Positions 6,598 through 11,788 of a DNA stretch of 11,788 nucleotides are shown in pieces. Position 1 is the stretch's first letter. The number at the start of each line of letters is the position of its first letter. Made by a program: the position numbers and the translations under genes. The notes beneath the pieces were generated by a model. It was given only the letters and a program-made list of their open reading frames with translations. It searched no databases and was not told where the DNA came from. The DNA comes from Acidimicrobiaceae bacterium (lineage in GTDB: Bacteria > Actinomycetota > Acidimicrobiia > Acidimicrobiales > Bog-793): NCBI GenBank assembly GCA_027306715.1, contig DAHUZG010000242.1, forward strand, positions 1-11,788, in the 5' to 3' direction.

Positions 6598-7611
6598 GTG
6601 AGCTACCAGGCCGAGTACATCTGGATCGACGGCACCGAGCCGACGCCGATGCTCCGCTGCAAGACGAAGATCGTCGCCGACAGCAAGGAGCCGGGGATCT
6701 GGGGCTTTGACGGATCGAGCACGAACCAGGCGCCGGGGAGCCGGTCCGACTGCGTGCTGCAGCCGGTCCTCACCGTTGCCGATCCGCTGCGCGGTGGCGA
6801 CAACGTGCTCGTGCTCTGCGAGGTGCTGCTCGTGGACGGCACGCCGCACCCGTCGAACACCCGGGCGTCCTGCGCCGCGGCAGCGCGCGTCTACGCCGAC
6901 CAGGAGCCGCTGTTCGGGATCGAGCAGGAGTACACCTTCTTCAACAACGGTCGCCCGCTCGGCTGGCCCGAGGTCGGCTTCCCGGCCCCGCAAGGGCCGT
7001 ATTACTGCAGCGTCGGCAGCGACTTCGTCGTCGGGCGCGAGATCGTCGAGCGCCACACCGTCGCCTGCATCGCGGCCGGCCTGGCGATCGAGGGCACCAA
7101 CGCCGAGGTGATGAAGGCTCAGTGGGAGTTCCAGCTCGGCGTGCTCGCTCCGCCGCTGATCGGAGATCAGCTGTGGCTGGCGCGCTGGCTGCTCGCCCGC
7201 GTCGCCGAGGACCACGGCGTGCAGGTCAGCCTGGATGCGAAGCCGGTTCCGGGCGACTGGAACGGGGCCGGGGCGCACACGAACTTCTCGACAGCCGCCA
7301 TGCGGGAGGGCTACGACGCCATCATCGCCGCCTGCGAGGCGCTCGGGAAGAACGTCGACGAGCACGTCGAGAACTACGGCGCCGGCATCCGCGAGCGGCT
7401 CACCGGTGCCCACGAGACCGCCCCGTGGGACCGCTTCAGCTACGGGCCGTCGGATCGCGGCGCCTCGGTGCGGATCCCCTGGCACGTCGAGAAGGCGCGT
7501 TGCGGCTACCTCGAGGACCGGCGGCCGAACGCCAACGCCGACCCGTACGTCGTCACGCGCCTCCTCCTCGAGACGGTGTGCGGGGCCGCCGCCTCGGCCA
7601 AGGTCTTCTGA
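6598..7611 (+). CDS. glnII: Glutamine synthetase type II (eukaryote-like, GSII)
   Basis: ATP-dependent ligation of ammonia to glutamate in the cytosol. The 337-residue length and motifs identify the short GSII class rather than the ~470-residue GSI. WGFDGSSTNQAPGSRSD (35-51) is the GSII signature. Metal-binding acids are Glu109 and Glu111 in FGIEQEYTFF, and Glu170 and Glu177 in NAEVMKAQWEFQLG. GDWNGAGAHTNFST (219-232) is the ammonia/ATP region. DRGASVRIP (286-294) and YLEDRRPNANADPYVVT (304-320) carry the substrate arginines and the flap Glu306. No GSI-type adenylylation loop is present, which fits GSII. GSII is known in rhizobia, Frankia and streptomycetes, usually beside a GSI elsewhere. 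Stands alone, divergent from idi; no glnR, amtB or second gln gene is adjacent. A hairpin follows its stop. Confidence 0.95.
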   Translation: MSYQAEYIWIDGTEPTPMLRCKTKIVADSKEPGIWGFDGSSTNQAPGSRSDCVLQPVLTVADPLRGGDNVLVLCEVLLVDGTPHPSNTRASCAAAARVYADQEPLFGIEQEYTFFNNGRPLGWPEVGFPAPQGPYYCSVGSDFVVGREIVERHTVACIAAGLAIEGTNAEVMKAQWEFQLGVLAPPLIGDQLWLARWLLARVAEDHGVQVSLDAKPVPGDWNGAGAHTNFSTAAMREGYDAIIAACEALGKNVDEHVENYGAGIRERLTGAHETAPWDRFSYGPSDRGASVRIPWHVEKARCGYLEDRRPNANADPYVVTRLLLETVCGAAASAKVF

Positions 7612-7617
7612 AGCGGC

Positions 7618-7644
7618 TCGGGCACACTCCTTGACCGTGCCCGA
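7618..7644 (+). terminator. Hairpin after the glutamine synthetase gene
   Basis: TCGGGCAC at 7618-7625 pairs perfectly with GTGCCCGA at 7637-7644 across an 11-nt loop, starting 6 nt after the TGA. A second small hairpin, TGGCA/TGCCA (7645-7649 and 7656-7660), follows directly. There is no T-tract. Likely a transcription terminator or mRNA-end structure before the next promoter. Confidence 0.6.
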
Positions 7645-7700
7645 TGGCATGATCTTGCCAGAATGCGCGCTGGTTCTTCAGGCGAGGAAAGGGGGTGCCG

Positions 7701-7706
7701 TAGGCT
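7701..7706 (+). promoter_or_regulatory. Candidate -10 element for leaderless transcript of the G1 peptidase gene
   Basis: TAGGCT (TAnnnT) ends 7 nt before the GTG at 7713, so the transcript would begin at the start codon. No Shine-Dalgarno is present, and the -35 is unclear. Confidence 0.45.
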
Positions 7707-7712
7707 CCAGCG

Positions 7713-9836
7713 GTGAGCTGCGAACCCGACCCGGTCGCGGCCCGGCGTTGGGAGCGGCGGCCGGGAGGAGCGAGCGGCGTCTCGGCACGGACCCCGAGAC
7801 AGGCTGCCCTCCTCGGCGCAATGACGGTCGTGCTGGCCGCAGGCCTCGCCGTCGCTCTCGCCGGCTCGCCGGCCCCGAATCCTGACGGCGCGCCCCATGC
7901 CCCGCGATCGCAGCTCGTGATCGATCTGCGCCGCTCGATCGGTCCGGAGCGCCCCGCTACGAGCTCTTTGCGAGCGGCTGCGCTCGTGTCTCTGTTCGCG
8001 GCCAGCCCCGAGGTCCTCCCGGCATCGGGTGGGGACGTGCACCTCCTCGCCGTCGTCGCGCCGGGCGCCGCCTGCGCGATCGCCGCGCCCCGCGGGGTCG
8101 CCGCCGCGACACGCTGCGCCGGCGGGCTCTGGCGGCACCGCGTCCGCGTGCCGGCGAGCAGCGCGGGGCGTCTCCTCCGTCTCGTCCTCTACGTGAGGCG
8201 CGGCAGCCGTCGGTTCCACGAAGCGGTCGTCGTCCGCCAGCTCGGCAGTGGCCGCAGCGCCACGGGACGAGGCTCAGCAGGGCCGCGAGGTGGCCGCCCC
8301 GCCGACGTGGCACCGCGGGTCAGCGCGGAGCCGGTGGCGACGGCGACGACGGCGGGCGCCGTCGCCACCTTCTCCGCCGCCGCCAGCGGGACTCCGGCGC
8401 CGAGCGTGCAGTGGCAGGTCTCCGCCGACAGCGGGAGGCAATTCGTCACCCTTGTCGGGGCAGGCTCGAGGACGCTTCGCATCACCACCTCGACGAGCGA
8501 GGACGGGATGCTCGTGCGGGCGGTGTTCGTCAACTCGGCCGGCATGGCGACGAGCAGGGCGGTCAGGCTCTCGGTTCGCCGCCGCGGGGGCGCGGGGAGC
8601 TCCGCTCGCCCGCCGGGCGCGACGCTCCGCGTGCCCGCCGCGGCGCGCCCCACGACGATCGCGTCCACGAGCTCGACGGCGCCGCCCTCCACGACGACGC
8701 AGCCCTCCACGACGACGCAGCCCTCCACGACGACGCAGCCCTCCACGACGGCGCCCTCCACGACGGCGCCCTCCACGACGACGCCGGCGCCTCCCAGCAC
8801 CTCGACAGTGGCGCCGGTGACGACGTCGATCCCGACCACCTCGACGACGACCGTGCCGACGACGACCGTGCCGACGACGACCGTTGTCTCGTCGGCGCCG
8901 CAGGTCACCGAGGACCCGACCGGCTACAGCACCGTCAGCACGGGCCAGGCGGTGTTCTCGGCGGCCGCCGACGGCGACCCGGCGCCGAGCGTGTACTGGG
9001 AGGTGTCCTCAGACGGAGGCGGGAGCTGGTCGGCGCTGGCCGGAGCGACAGCCACGAGCTACACCTTCTCCGCGACGTCGTCGGAGAACGGCTGGCTGTT
9101 CCGGGCAGTCTTCTCGAACAGCCAAGGCAGCGCGGCGACGACGCCAGCAGCGCTCACCGTCGCCGCGTCGAGCACGAACTGGTCGGGCCAGGCGATCAGC
9201 GACGGCAAGACCTACGCAGCCGTCACGGCCGACTGGACGGTGCCGGCTGTCTCCTGTGACCAGACGACGACCTACTCCTCGCTCTGGACAGGGATCGACG
9301 GCTACGGGTCGAGCACCGTCGAGCAGGACGGCACCGAGCAGGACTGCTTCGGCGGCCAGCCCTATTACGGCGCGTGGTACGAGATGTACGGGGACAGCGC
9401 GGTGAACAGCGGCTACGAGGTCGCCCTCAACCCCGCGGACTTCCCGGTCCTTGCCGGGGACCTGATGCAGGCGAGCGTCGCCTATTCCGCTGGCGACTGG
9501 ACGCTCACCATCGCCGACGAGAGCAGCGGCTGGTCGTACTCACCGGCTCCGATCGCGTGGTCGTCGCCGGCCCGCTCCTCAGCTGAGTGGGTCGGCGAGC
9601 GACCGGAGATCTGCTCGAGCTCGTGCGCGCTGAGCGCCTTGAGCGACTTCGGCACCGCCGGCTTCTCCGGCGCCACGGCGACGGCGGCGAGCTCGTCGCC
9701 GGTCCCTCCCTCCGATCTCGCCCCGGCCGTTCTCGACATGGTGAGCAGCTCGGGCTCGTCTCTGGTGCTGGCCGCCGCCAGTCCGCTCGGCAGCGGGGGC
9801 GGGAGCTTCACCGACAGCTGGCGGGCCGCCAGCTAA
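7713..9836 (+). CDS. Secreted Ig-like domain protein with C-terminal G1 (eqolisin) glutamic peptidase domain
   Basis: A 707-residue exported protein. An Arg-rich N-terminus precedes a hydrophobic segment at 32-51, either a signal peptide or an anchor. Residues ~85-177 form an unrecognised beta-rich domain with Cys121 and Cys135. Ig-like domains follow at ~199-288 and ~396-483; they are related (PSVQWQVSADSG and PSVYWEVSSDGG). Between them lies a Thr/Ser/Pro linker, its repeats concentrated at 323-392. Residues ~487-707 match peptidase family G1: STNWSGQAI, ADWTVPAVSC, SLWTGIDGYG, then VEQDG with the expected catalytic Gln538, GAWYEMY, SSAEWVGERPE with Glu625 or Glu629 as the catalytic acid (Glu625 preferred), and ALSDFGTAGFSGA. 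Family enzymes cleave proteins at acid pH using a Gln/Glu pair. GTG 7713 is chosen from the leaderless promoter spacing. The domain is at the extreme C-terminus with no obvious propeptide. Fold assignment is strong; activity is unproven. Confidence 0.88.
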   Translation: MSCEPDPVAARRWERRPGGASGVSARTPRQAALLGAMTVVLAAGLAVALAGSPAPNPDGAPHAPRSQLVIDLRRSIGPERPATSSLRAAALVSLFAASPEVLPASGGDVHLLAVVAPGAACAIAAPRGVAAATRCAGGLWRHRVRVPASSAGRLLRLVLYVRRGSRRFHEAVVVRQLGSGRSATGRGSAGPRGGRPADVAPRVSAEPVATATTAGAVATFSAAASGTPAPSVQWQVSADSGRQFVTLVGAGSRTLRITTSTSEDGMLVRAVFVNSAGMATSRAVRLSVRRRGGAGSSARPPGATLRVPAAARPTTIASTSSTAPPSTTTQPSTTTQPSTTTQPSTTAPSTTAPSTTTPAPPSTSTVAPVTTSIPTTSTTTVPTTTVPTTTVVSSAPQVTEDPTGYSTVSTGQAVFSAAADGDPAPSVYWEVSSDGGGSWSALAGATATSYTFSATSSENGWLFRAVFSNSQGSAATTPAALTVAASSTNWSGQAISDGKTYAAVTADWTVPAVSCDQTTTYSSLWTGIDGYGSSTVEQDGTEQDCFGGQPYYGAWYEMYGDSAVNSGYEVALNPADFPVLAGDLMQASVAYSAGDWTLTIADESSGWSYSPAPIAWSSPARSSAEWVGERPEICSSSCALSALSDFGTAGFSGATATAASSSPVPPSDLAPAVLDMVSSSGSSLVLAAASPLGSGGGSFTDSWRAAS
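8685..8786 (+). repeat. In-frame Thr/Pro-coding tandem repeats inside the G1 peptidase gene
   Basis: Three identical 18-bp units CCCTCCACGACGACGCAG (8685-8702, 8703-8720, 8721-8738) are followed by two 15-bp variants CCCTCCACGACGGCG (8739-8753, 8754-8768) and one more 18-bp-like unit (8769-8786). They encode PSTTTQ and PSTTA units, the core of the extracellular linker between the two Ig-like domains. All unit lengths are multiples of three. Confidence 0.93.
8851..8880 (+). repeat. Second Thr/Val/Pro-coding repeat, two 15-bp copies
   Basis: CCGTGCCGACGACGA occurs at 8851-8865 and again at 8866-8880, encoding the VPTTT repeats that close the linker just before the second Ig-like domain. Confidence 0.85.
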
Positions 9837-9843
9837 GCCCGCC
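9816..9843 (+). terminator. Hairpin overlapping the stop codon of the G1 peptidase gene
   Basis: AGCTGGC at 9816-9822 pairs with GCCAGCT at 9828-9834 across a 5-nt loop, running into the TAA at 9834-9836. An alternative overlapping stem pairs GGCGGGC (9820-9826) with GCCCGCC (9837-9843). These are the only good candidates for a terminator in the 46-bp gap between the convergent genes. There is no T-tract. Confidence 0.4.
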
Positions 9844-9882
9844 GTCCGCCGCCAGGGGGGCTCTCGCCGGGTGCGGTCGAGC

Positions 9883-10341
9883 TCACCGAGGGCGCGGCGA
9901 GTCGAACAGGGCGAGCTGGCACGACCGCTCGGGCCCCGCGACGCCCTGGCTCGGGTCTTCCTCCGCTCCGCCCGGCGCCGGCACCGCCGCCCGGTCCTGG
10001 GGCGCTGGGCCGCCGGCCCGGCGCCGCGGCACTCGCGCCAGCGTGACTCTCTCCTCGGCGAATGCCCGCACCCGGCGCACCTGTGGCCGAAGAGCCGGGT
10101 CGCCCTGATCGCCGGCCGCGACGGTGCGTCCCGACCCTCGGAGCACCTCGAGCTCGTCAAGCTCGATCCAGCTCGTCCCCGCCACACGGTTCTCGACATG
10201 GCAACGGAACCGGAAGCGCCCGCCACGGATCCCCGCCACACGGACGGGGTCGCCGGCGACGAACCCGTTCCAGAGGTCCACCCGCACGTACCGGGCGGCG
10301 GCCGCCCGTGCTGCGTCGGCGGCCCGCTTCATAAGGGCCAT
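9883..10341 (-). CDS. Hypothetical small protein, possible SH3-like beta domain
   Basis: I cannot name this 152-residue protein. After a short Ala/Arg-rich helix (residues 4-20) comes FVAGDPVRVAGIRGGRFRFRCH (27-48) and then TSWIELDEL (56-64). This 'GDPV-V-G-GG-F-F..W-E' layout resembles small SH3/KOW-like beta-barrel domains in actinobacterial proteins of unknown function. A basic segment, RPQVRRVRAF (85-94), follows, and the tail (~105-152) is Pro/Ala/Arg-rich and probably disordered. Third codon positions are strongly GC-rich, and the frame reads coherently to TGA at 9883, so it is probably a real gene. The start is uncertain: ATG 10341 and in-frame ATG 10332 both lie in a 17-bp direct repeat, and no good ribosome site is visible. 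It lies 62 bp downstream of the aldolase and may share its transcript. Confidence 0.6.
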   Translation of the reverse strand: MALMKRAADAARAAAARYVRVDLWNGFVAGDPVRVAGIRGGRFRFRCHVENRVAGTSWIELDELEVLRGSGRTVAAGDQGDPALRPQVRRVRAFAEERVTLARVPRRRAGGPAPQDRAAVPAPGGAEEDPSQGVAGPERSCQLALFDSPRPR

Positions 10342-10363
10342 CGTCTCATAAGGGCCATCGTCG
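10330..10363. repeat. 17-bp tandem duplication at the start of the small hypothetical gene
   Basis: CATAAGGGCCATCGTCT (10330-10346) is followed at once by CATAAGGGCCATCGTCG (10347-10363); 16 of 17 bases match. On the minus strand each copy supplies two ATG codons in two frames, and only the copy nearer the gene is in its frame. Confidence 0.9.
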
Positions 10364-10403
10364 CCGCGCGCCGAGGCGCCGTCAACGACCCGGCGACTGA
10401 GCG

Positions 10404-11072
10404 CTACGCCCGCTGCGTGCCGGCGCGGTCGAAGGCCATCGCCCGCTGCAGGGCCGCAGCCCGCAGCTCGGCGGGCACGGCGACAGCGCCACCGAGCGCC
10501 GCGGCGTTGACAGCCGCCTGCGCCGCTTCCTCGACGACCCCGCCGATCGCCACCGCCATCTCCGGCGTGCGGTGGAACACGAGCACGCCGTGGTTGGCGA
10601 GCAGCACGGCCGGGACGCCCGGGCGCAACGCCGACTTGATGTTGGCGACCGCCTGCTCGGAGCCGCGCGGGCCGTACCGAGTGACGGGGACACCGTCGCC
10701 GAGGCCGAACATCGCCATCGCCTCGATGACGCAGTCGATGCCGGTGTGCGCCACCGCATGCGCGGTCGCGTACGGCGAGTGTGTGTGGATCACGCATCCG
10801 GCGTCGGGACGCTCGGCGTAGAGGGCAGTGTGCATTGCCACGACTGCCGCCTGGATCGGCGGCAGCTCGCCCTCGAGGAGGGTGCCGTCGAGCCCGACGC
10901 GCACGACGTCCCCGGACGTGAGCCCCTTGAGCGTAGCGGCGGAGGTGAAGTACATCTCCTCGGCGCCCGGCACGCGGATGCTCACGTTGCCGTGCCCGTT
11001 GGCCGAGATCGCACCGCTCGCGACGACGCTCGCCGCTGCCTGGACGACCTGGTCCACGAGGTCTCGCTGCAC
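10404..11072 (-). CDS. Class II aldolase/adducin family protein
   Basis: A 222-residue cytosolic protein of the zinc-dependent class II aldolase fold (L-fuculose-phosphate aldolase, ribulose-5-phosphate epimerase and adducin head), of normal length. SANGHGNVSIRVPG (23-36) is the substrate-phosphate loop. VIHTHSPYATAHA (94-106) gives zinc ligands His96 and His98, and LLANHGVLVF (157-166) gives the third, His161. Oddly, the stretch before the conserved MH, LPPIQAAVVAMH (70-81), has no acidic residue where aldolases carry the catalytic Glu (Glu73 in E. coli FucA). It may therefore be a decarboxylase, an epimerase-like or an altered enzyme. The start is GTG 11072, fixed by a perfect AGGAGG 7 nt upstream; the longer frame to 11276 adds low-complexity sequence. 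The small unknown gene follows 62 bp downstream. Substrate cannot be inferred. Confidence 0.88.
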   Translation of the reverse strand: MQRDLVDQVVQAAASVVASGAISANGHGNVSIRVPGAEEMYFTSAATLKGLTSGDVVRVGLDGTLLEGELPPIQAAVVAMHTALYAERPDAGCVIHTHSPYATAHAVAHTGIDCVIEAMAMFGLGDGVPVTRYGPRGSEQAVANIKSALRPGVPAVLLANHGVLVFHRTPEMAVAIGGVVEEAAQAAVNAAALGGAVAVPAELRAAALQRAMAFDRAGTQRA

Positions 11073-11079
11073 GGGGCCG

Positions 11080-11085
11080 CCTCCT
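11080..11085 (-). promoter_or_regulatory. Shine-Dalgarno site of the class II aldolase
   Basis: A perfect AGGAGG on the minus strand, 7 nt before the GTG at 11072. It sets the start and trims 68 residues from the longest possible reading. Confidence 0.8.
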
Positions 11086-11127
11086 GGGTCTTCGGGTCCG
11101 AGGAAACGGACGGGAACGACGGGCGCC

Positions 11128-11133
11128 AGGGTA
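11128..11133 (-). promoter_or_regulatory. Candidate -10 element of the aldolase promoter
   Basis: TACCCT on the minus strand would start transcription about 49 nt before the GTG at 11072, leaving room for the AGGAGG. No good -35 is visible, so this is tentative. Confidence 0.3.
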
Positions 11134-11240
11134 GCGCGCGACCGGCGTGGTCGGCCCGGCGGGAGCTCCCTGGCCGACACGACGCCTGTGGCCGCCGGAC
11201 GGCGAGCGGAGCCTGGCGTCGTAGTCGAGCACGAACTACA

Positions 11241-11260
11241 GAGGCACCCGACGGTGCCTC
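11241..11260. terminator. Perfect 8-bp hairpin with tetraloop
   Basis: GAGGCACC (11241-11248) and GGTGCCTC (11253-11260) flank a CGAC loop. Read on the minus strand it is followed by TGTAGTTCG, slightly T-rich, so it could stop transcription heading toward the aldolase. No gene that clearly needs such a terminator is visible upstream on that strand. Confidence 0.4.
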
Positions 11261-11297
11261 GCCGGATGCCAAGCAAGTGGCCTTGAGCTGGGATTAT

Positions 11298-11337
11298 GCT
11301 GACCGCTGGTTACCACTGCTGACCGCCAGCTACCGTC
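11298..11337. repeat. Imperfect 20-bp direct repeat
   Basis: Two adjacent 20-bp units begin at 11298 and 11318; both open with GCTGACCGC and share TACC near the end (14 of 20 positions match). An inverted pair GCTGG (11306-11310) and CCAGC (11326-11330) spans the junction. Confidence 0.55.
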
Positions 11338-11340
11338 CTG

Positions 11341-11360
11341 CTGTGTCAGATCTGTGTCAG
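11341..11360. repeat. 9-bp direct repeat with 2-bp spacer
   Basis: CTGTGTCAG at 11341-11349 and again at 11352-11360, an 11-bp period (about one helical turn). This could be a pair of protein-binding half-sites or chance. Confidence 0.6.
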
Positions 11361-11527
11361 GCGGCAGCCTGAAAGTAGCTCGCTGAATGTCACAACCACC
11401 GGTGCGTCCGCTCGACTGCGGAAAGCTCGACCTCATCCGGACTAGGGCGGTCGACCCTTCATTCCCAGGGTTCTCGCTCCAAGGCCTCGCCCAGGTCGCC
11501 GTCGACGGGCACGGCAATCCCCAAGCC

Positions 11528-11557
11528 TTGACAGCAGGTGTGCTGCCGTACTAGTAC
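11528..11557 (+). promoter_or_regulatory. Promoter of the GntR regulator gene
   Basis: A perfect -35 TTGACA lies at 11528-11533. With an 18-bp spacer the -10 would be TAGTAC (11552-11557), which ends 7 nt before the ATG at 11564 and so implies a leaderless transcript. The -10 is non-ideal and lies inside the palindrome, so alternatives such as TACTAG (11549-11554) remain possible. Confidence 0.55.
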
Positions 11558-11559
11558 GG
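11546..11559. promoter_or_regulatory. 14-bp perfect palindrome, probable GntR operator
   Basis: CCGTACTAGTACGG is its own reverse complement. It covers the presumed -10 region and ends 4 nt before the start codon of a GntR-family regulator. GntR proteins bind as dimers to palindromes with GT...AC half-sites and often repress their own genes, so autoregulation is the natural reading. Confidence 0.7.
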
Positions 11560-11563
11560 TGCT

Positions 11564-11788
11564 ATGGACAGCAGCGAAGCGACGATTCGTTTCCGACTCG
11601 ATCCGGGGAGCGGGCTCGCTCCCTTCCGCCAGCTGGTCGACCAGGTGCGCCAGGCGGTGGTGCTGGGGAGCCTCCTACCCGGCGACCGGCTCCCGTCTGT
11701 GCGCGAGGTCGTCGGCCAGGTGACGATCAATCCCAACACCGTGCAGCGCGCCTACCGCGAGCTCGAGCACGAGGGCGTCATCGAGGCG
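11564..11788 (+). CDS. GntR family transcriptional regulator, YtrA-like, N-terminal part
   Basis: The first 75 residues of a regulator cut by the window edge. After a short lead (MDSSEATIRFRLDPGSGLAP) comes a GntR winged helix-turn-helix: FRQLVDQVRQAVVLGSLLPGDRLPSVREV (21-49), the recognition region INPNTVQRAYRELEHEG (55-71), then VIEA. The 'P-(F/Y)-x-Q-(I/L)-V-x-Q(V/I)' opening and 'NPNTVxRAYxELExEG' are typical of the YtrA subgroup, small cytosolic DNA-binding repressors that usually precede ABC-transporter genes. No long effector domain can be judged, because the gene is truncated. The ATG at 11564 is the first possible start and has no Shine-Dalgarno. Its own palindromic operator lies just upstream. 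Regulated genes are probably to the right of the window. Confidence 0.9.
   Translation, partial: MDSSEATIRFRLDPGSGLAPFRQLVDQVRQAVVLGSLLPGDRLPSVREVVGQVTINPNTVQRAYRELEHEGVIEA

Larger units (their letters stand above)
11073..11563. other. Gene-poor region (491 bp) between the aldolase and the GntR regulator
   Basis: The left part (11073-11235) is the aldolase leader and probable promoter. The middle holds a perfect hairpin (11241-11260) and two small direct repeats (11298-11337 and 11341-11360). The right part holds the GntR promoter and palindrome. It looks more AT-rich than the genes around it. A 55-codon frame (11387-11554, ATG right after TGA, opening MSQPPVRPLDCGKLDLIR) and a 93-codon minus frame (11236-11517) exist, but neither has a ribosome site nor a recognisable product. 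It could hold decayed gene remnants. Confidence 0.55.

Noticed and set aside
8189..8908. Minus-strand 239-codon frame rich in Val/Glu/Gly repeats
   Set aside because: Mirror of the Thr/Pro repeats in the peptidase gene; the repetition is explained by the plus-strand linker.
9871..10821. Plus-strand 316-codon frame across the small gene and the aldolase
   Set aside because: No motifs, biased composition, and it lies opposite a clear aldolase domain with a perfect ribosome site.
10342..11232. Reading the small hypothetical gene as a 449-residue protein starting inside the aldolase
   Set aside because: The upstream part is an out-of-frame shadow of the aldolase (Arg/Gly/Pro-rich); only the part after the 17-bp repeat looks like a protein.
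11073..11276. Longer aldolase start at 11276
   Set aside because: Adds 68 residues of low-complexity sequence with no ribosome site; AGGAGG before GTG 11072 gives the family length.
11236..11517. 93-codon minus-strand frame in the gene-poor region
   Set aside because: No Shine-Dalgarno, no recognisable motif, and its end lies within a terminator-like hairpin; too weak to call.
11387..11554. 55-residue plus-strand frame just before the GntR gene
   Set aside because: No ribosome site; it contains the GntR -35 and most of the palindrome, so it more likely reflects regulatory DNA.

Overview
The window is a GC-rich stretch (about 70% G+C by eye, not computed) with strong G/C bias at third codon positions. 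GTG starts are frequent, and three genes have a TAnnnT-like hexamer 7-8 nt before the start codon, as in leaderless actinobacterial transcripts. Together with an actinobacterial-style NlpC/P60 hydrolase, a eukaryote-type glutamine synthetase (GSII) and an acid-type G1 peptidase, this suggests an actinobacterium. An acid-tolerant lineage such as Acidimicrobiia is possible, but that is inference. I see no rRNA, tRNA, CRISPR array, insertion sequence or phage module.

Layout, left to right. (1) 1-251: C-terminal end of a secreted NlpC/P60 cell-wall hydrolase. (2) 291-1229: quinone oxidoreductase-like dehydrogenase, followed by a 13-bp-stem hairpin shared with the convergent gene. (3) 1324-4203, minus: a 959-residue secreted protein with about seven cysteine-paired propeller-like repeats, three fibronectin type III domains and a C-terminal beta domain. 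(4) 4204-4647: divergent intergenic region with four copies of a 17-bp tandem repeat. (5) 4648-5625: Kv-beta-like aldo-keto reductase. (6) 5699-6424, minus: type 1 isopentenyl-diphosphate isomerase (idi). (7) 6598-7611: GSII glutamine synthetase, with a hairpin after it. (8) 7713-9836: secreted multidomain protein with two Ig-like domains, a Thr/Pro linker and a C-terminal G1 glutamic peptidase domain. (9) 9883-10341, minus: small unrecognised protein. (10) 10404-11072, minus: class II aldolase/adducin protein. (11) 11073-11563: gene-poor stretch with small repeats and hairpins. (12) 11564 to the edge: start of a YtrA-like GntR regulator behind a 14-bp perfect palindrome.

The genes do not form one pathway. 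Most are single transcription units in alternating directions; only the aldolase and the small gene downstream of it could be co-transcribed. The cell-surface theme (NlpC/P60 hydrolase, cysteine-stapled propeller/FnIII protein, Ig-G1 peptidase) is the most distinctive part. I found no convincing new multi-gene system. The best leads are the cysteine-stapled secreted protein, the Ig-like/G1 peptidase fusion, and the aldolase that appears to lack the usual catalytic glutamate, next to an uncharacterised gene.
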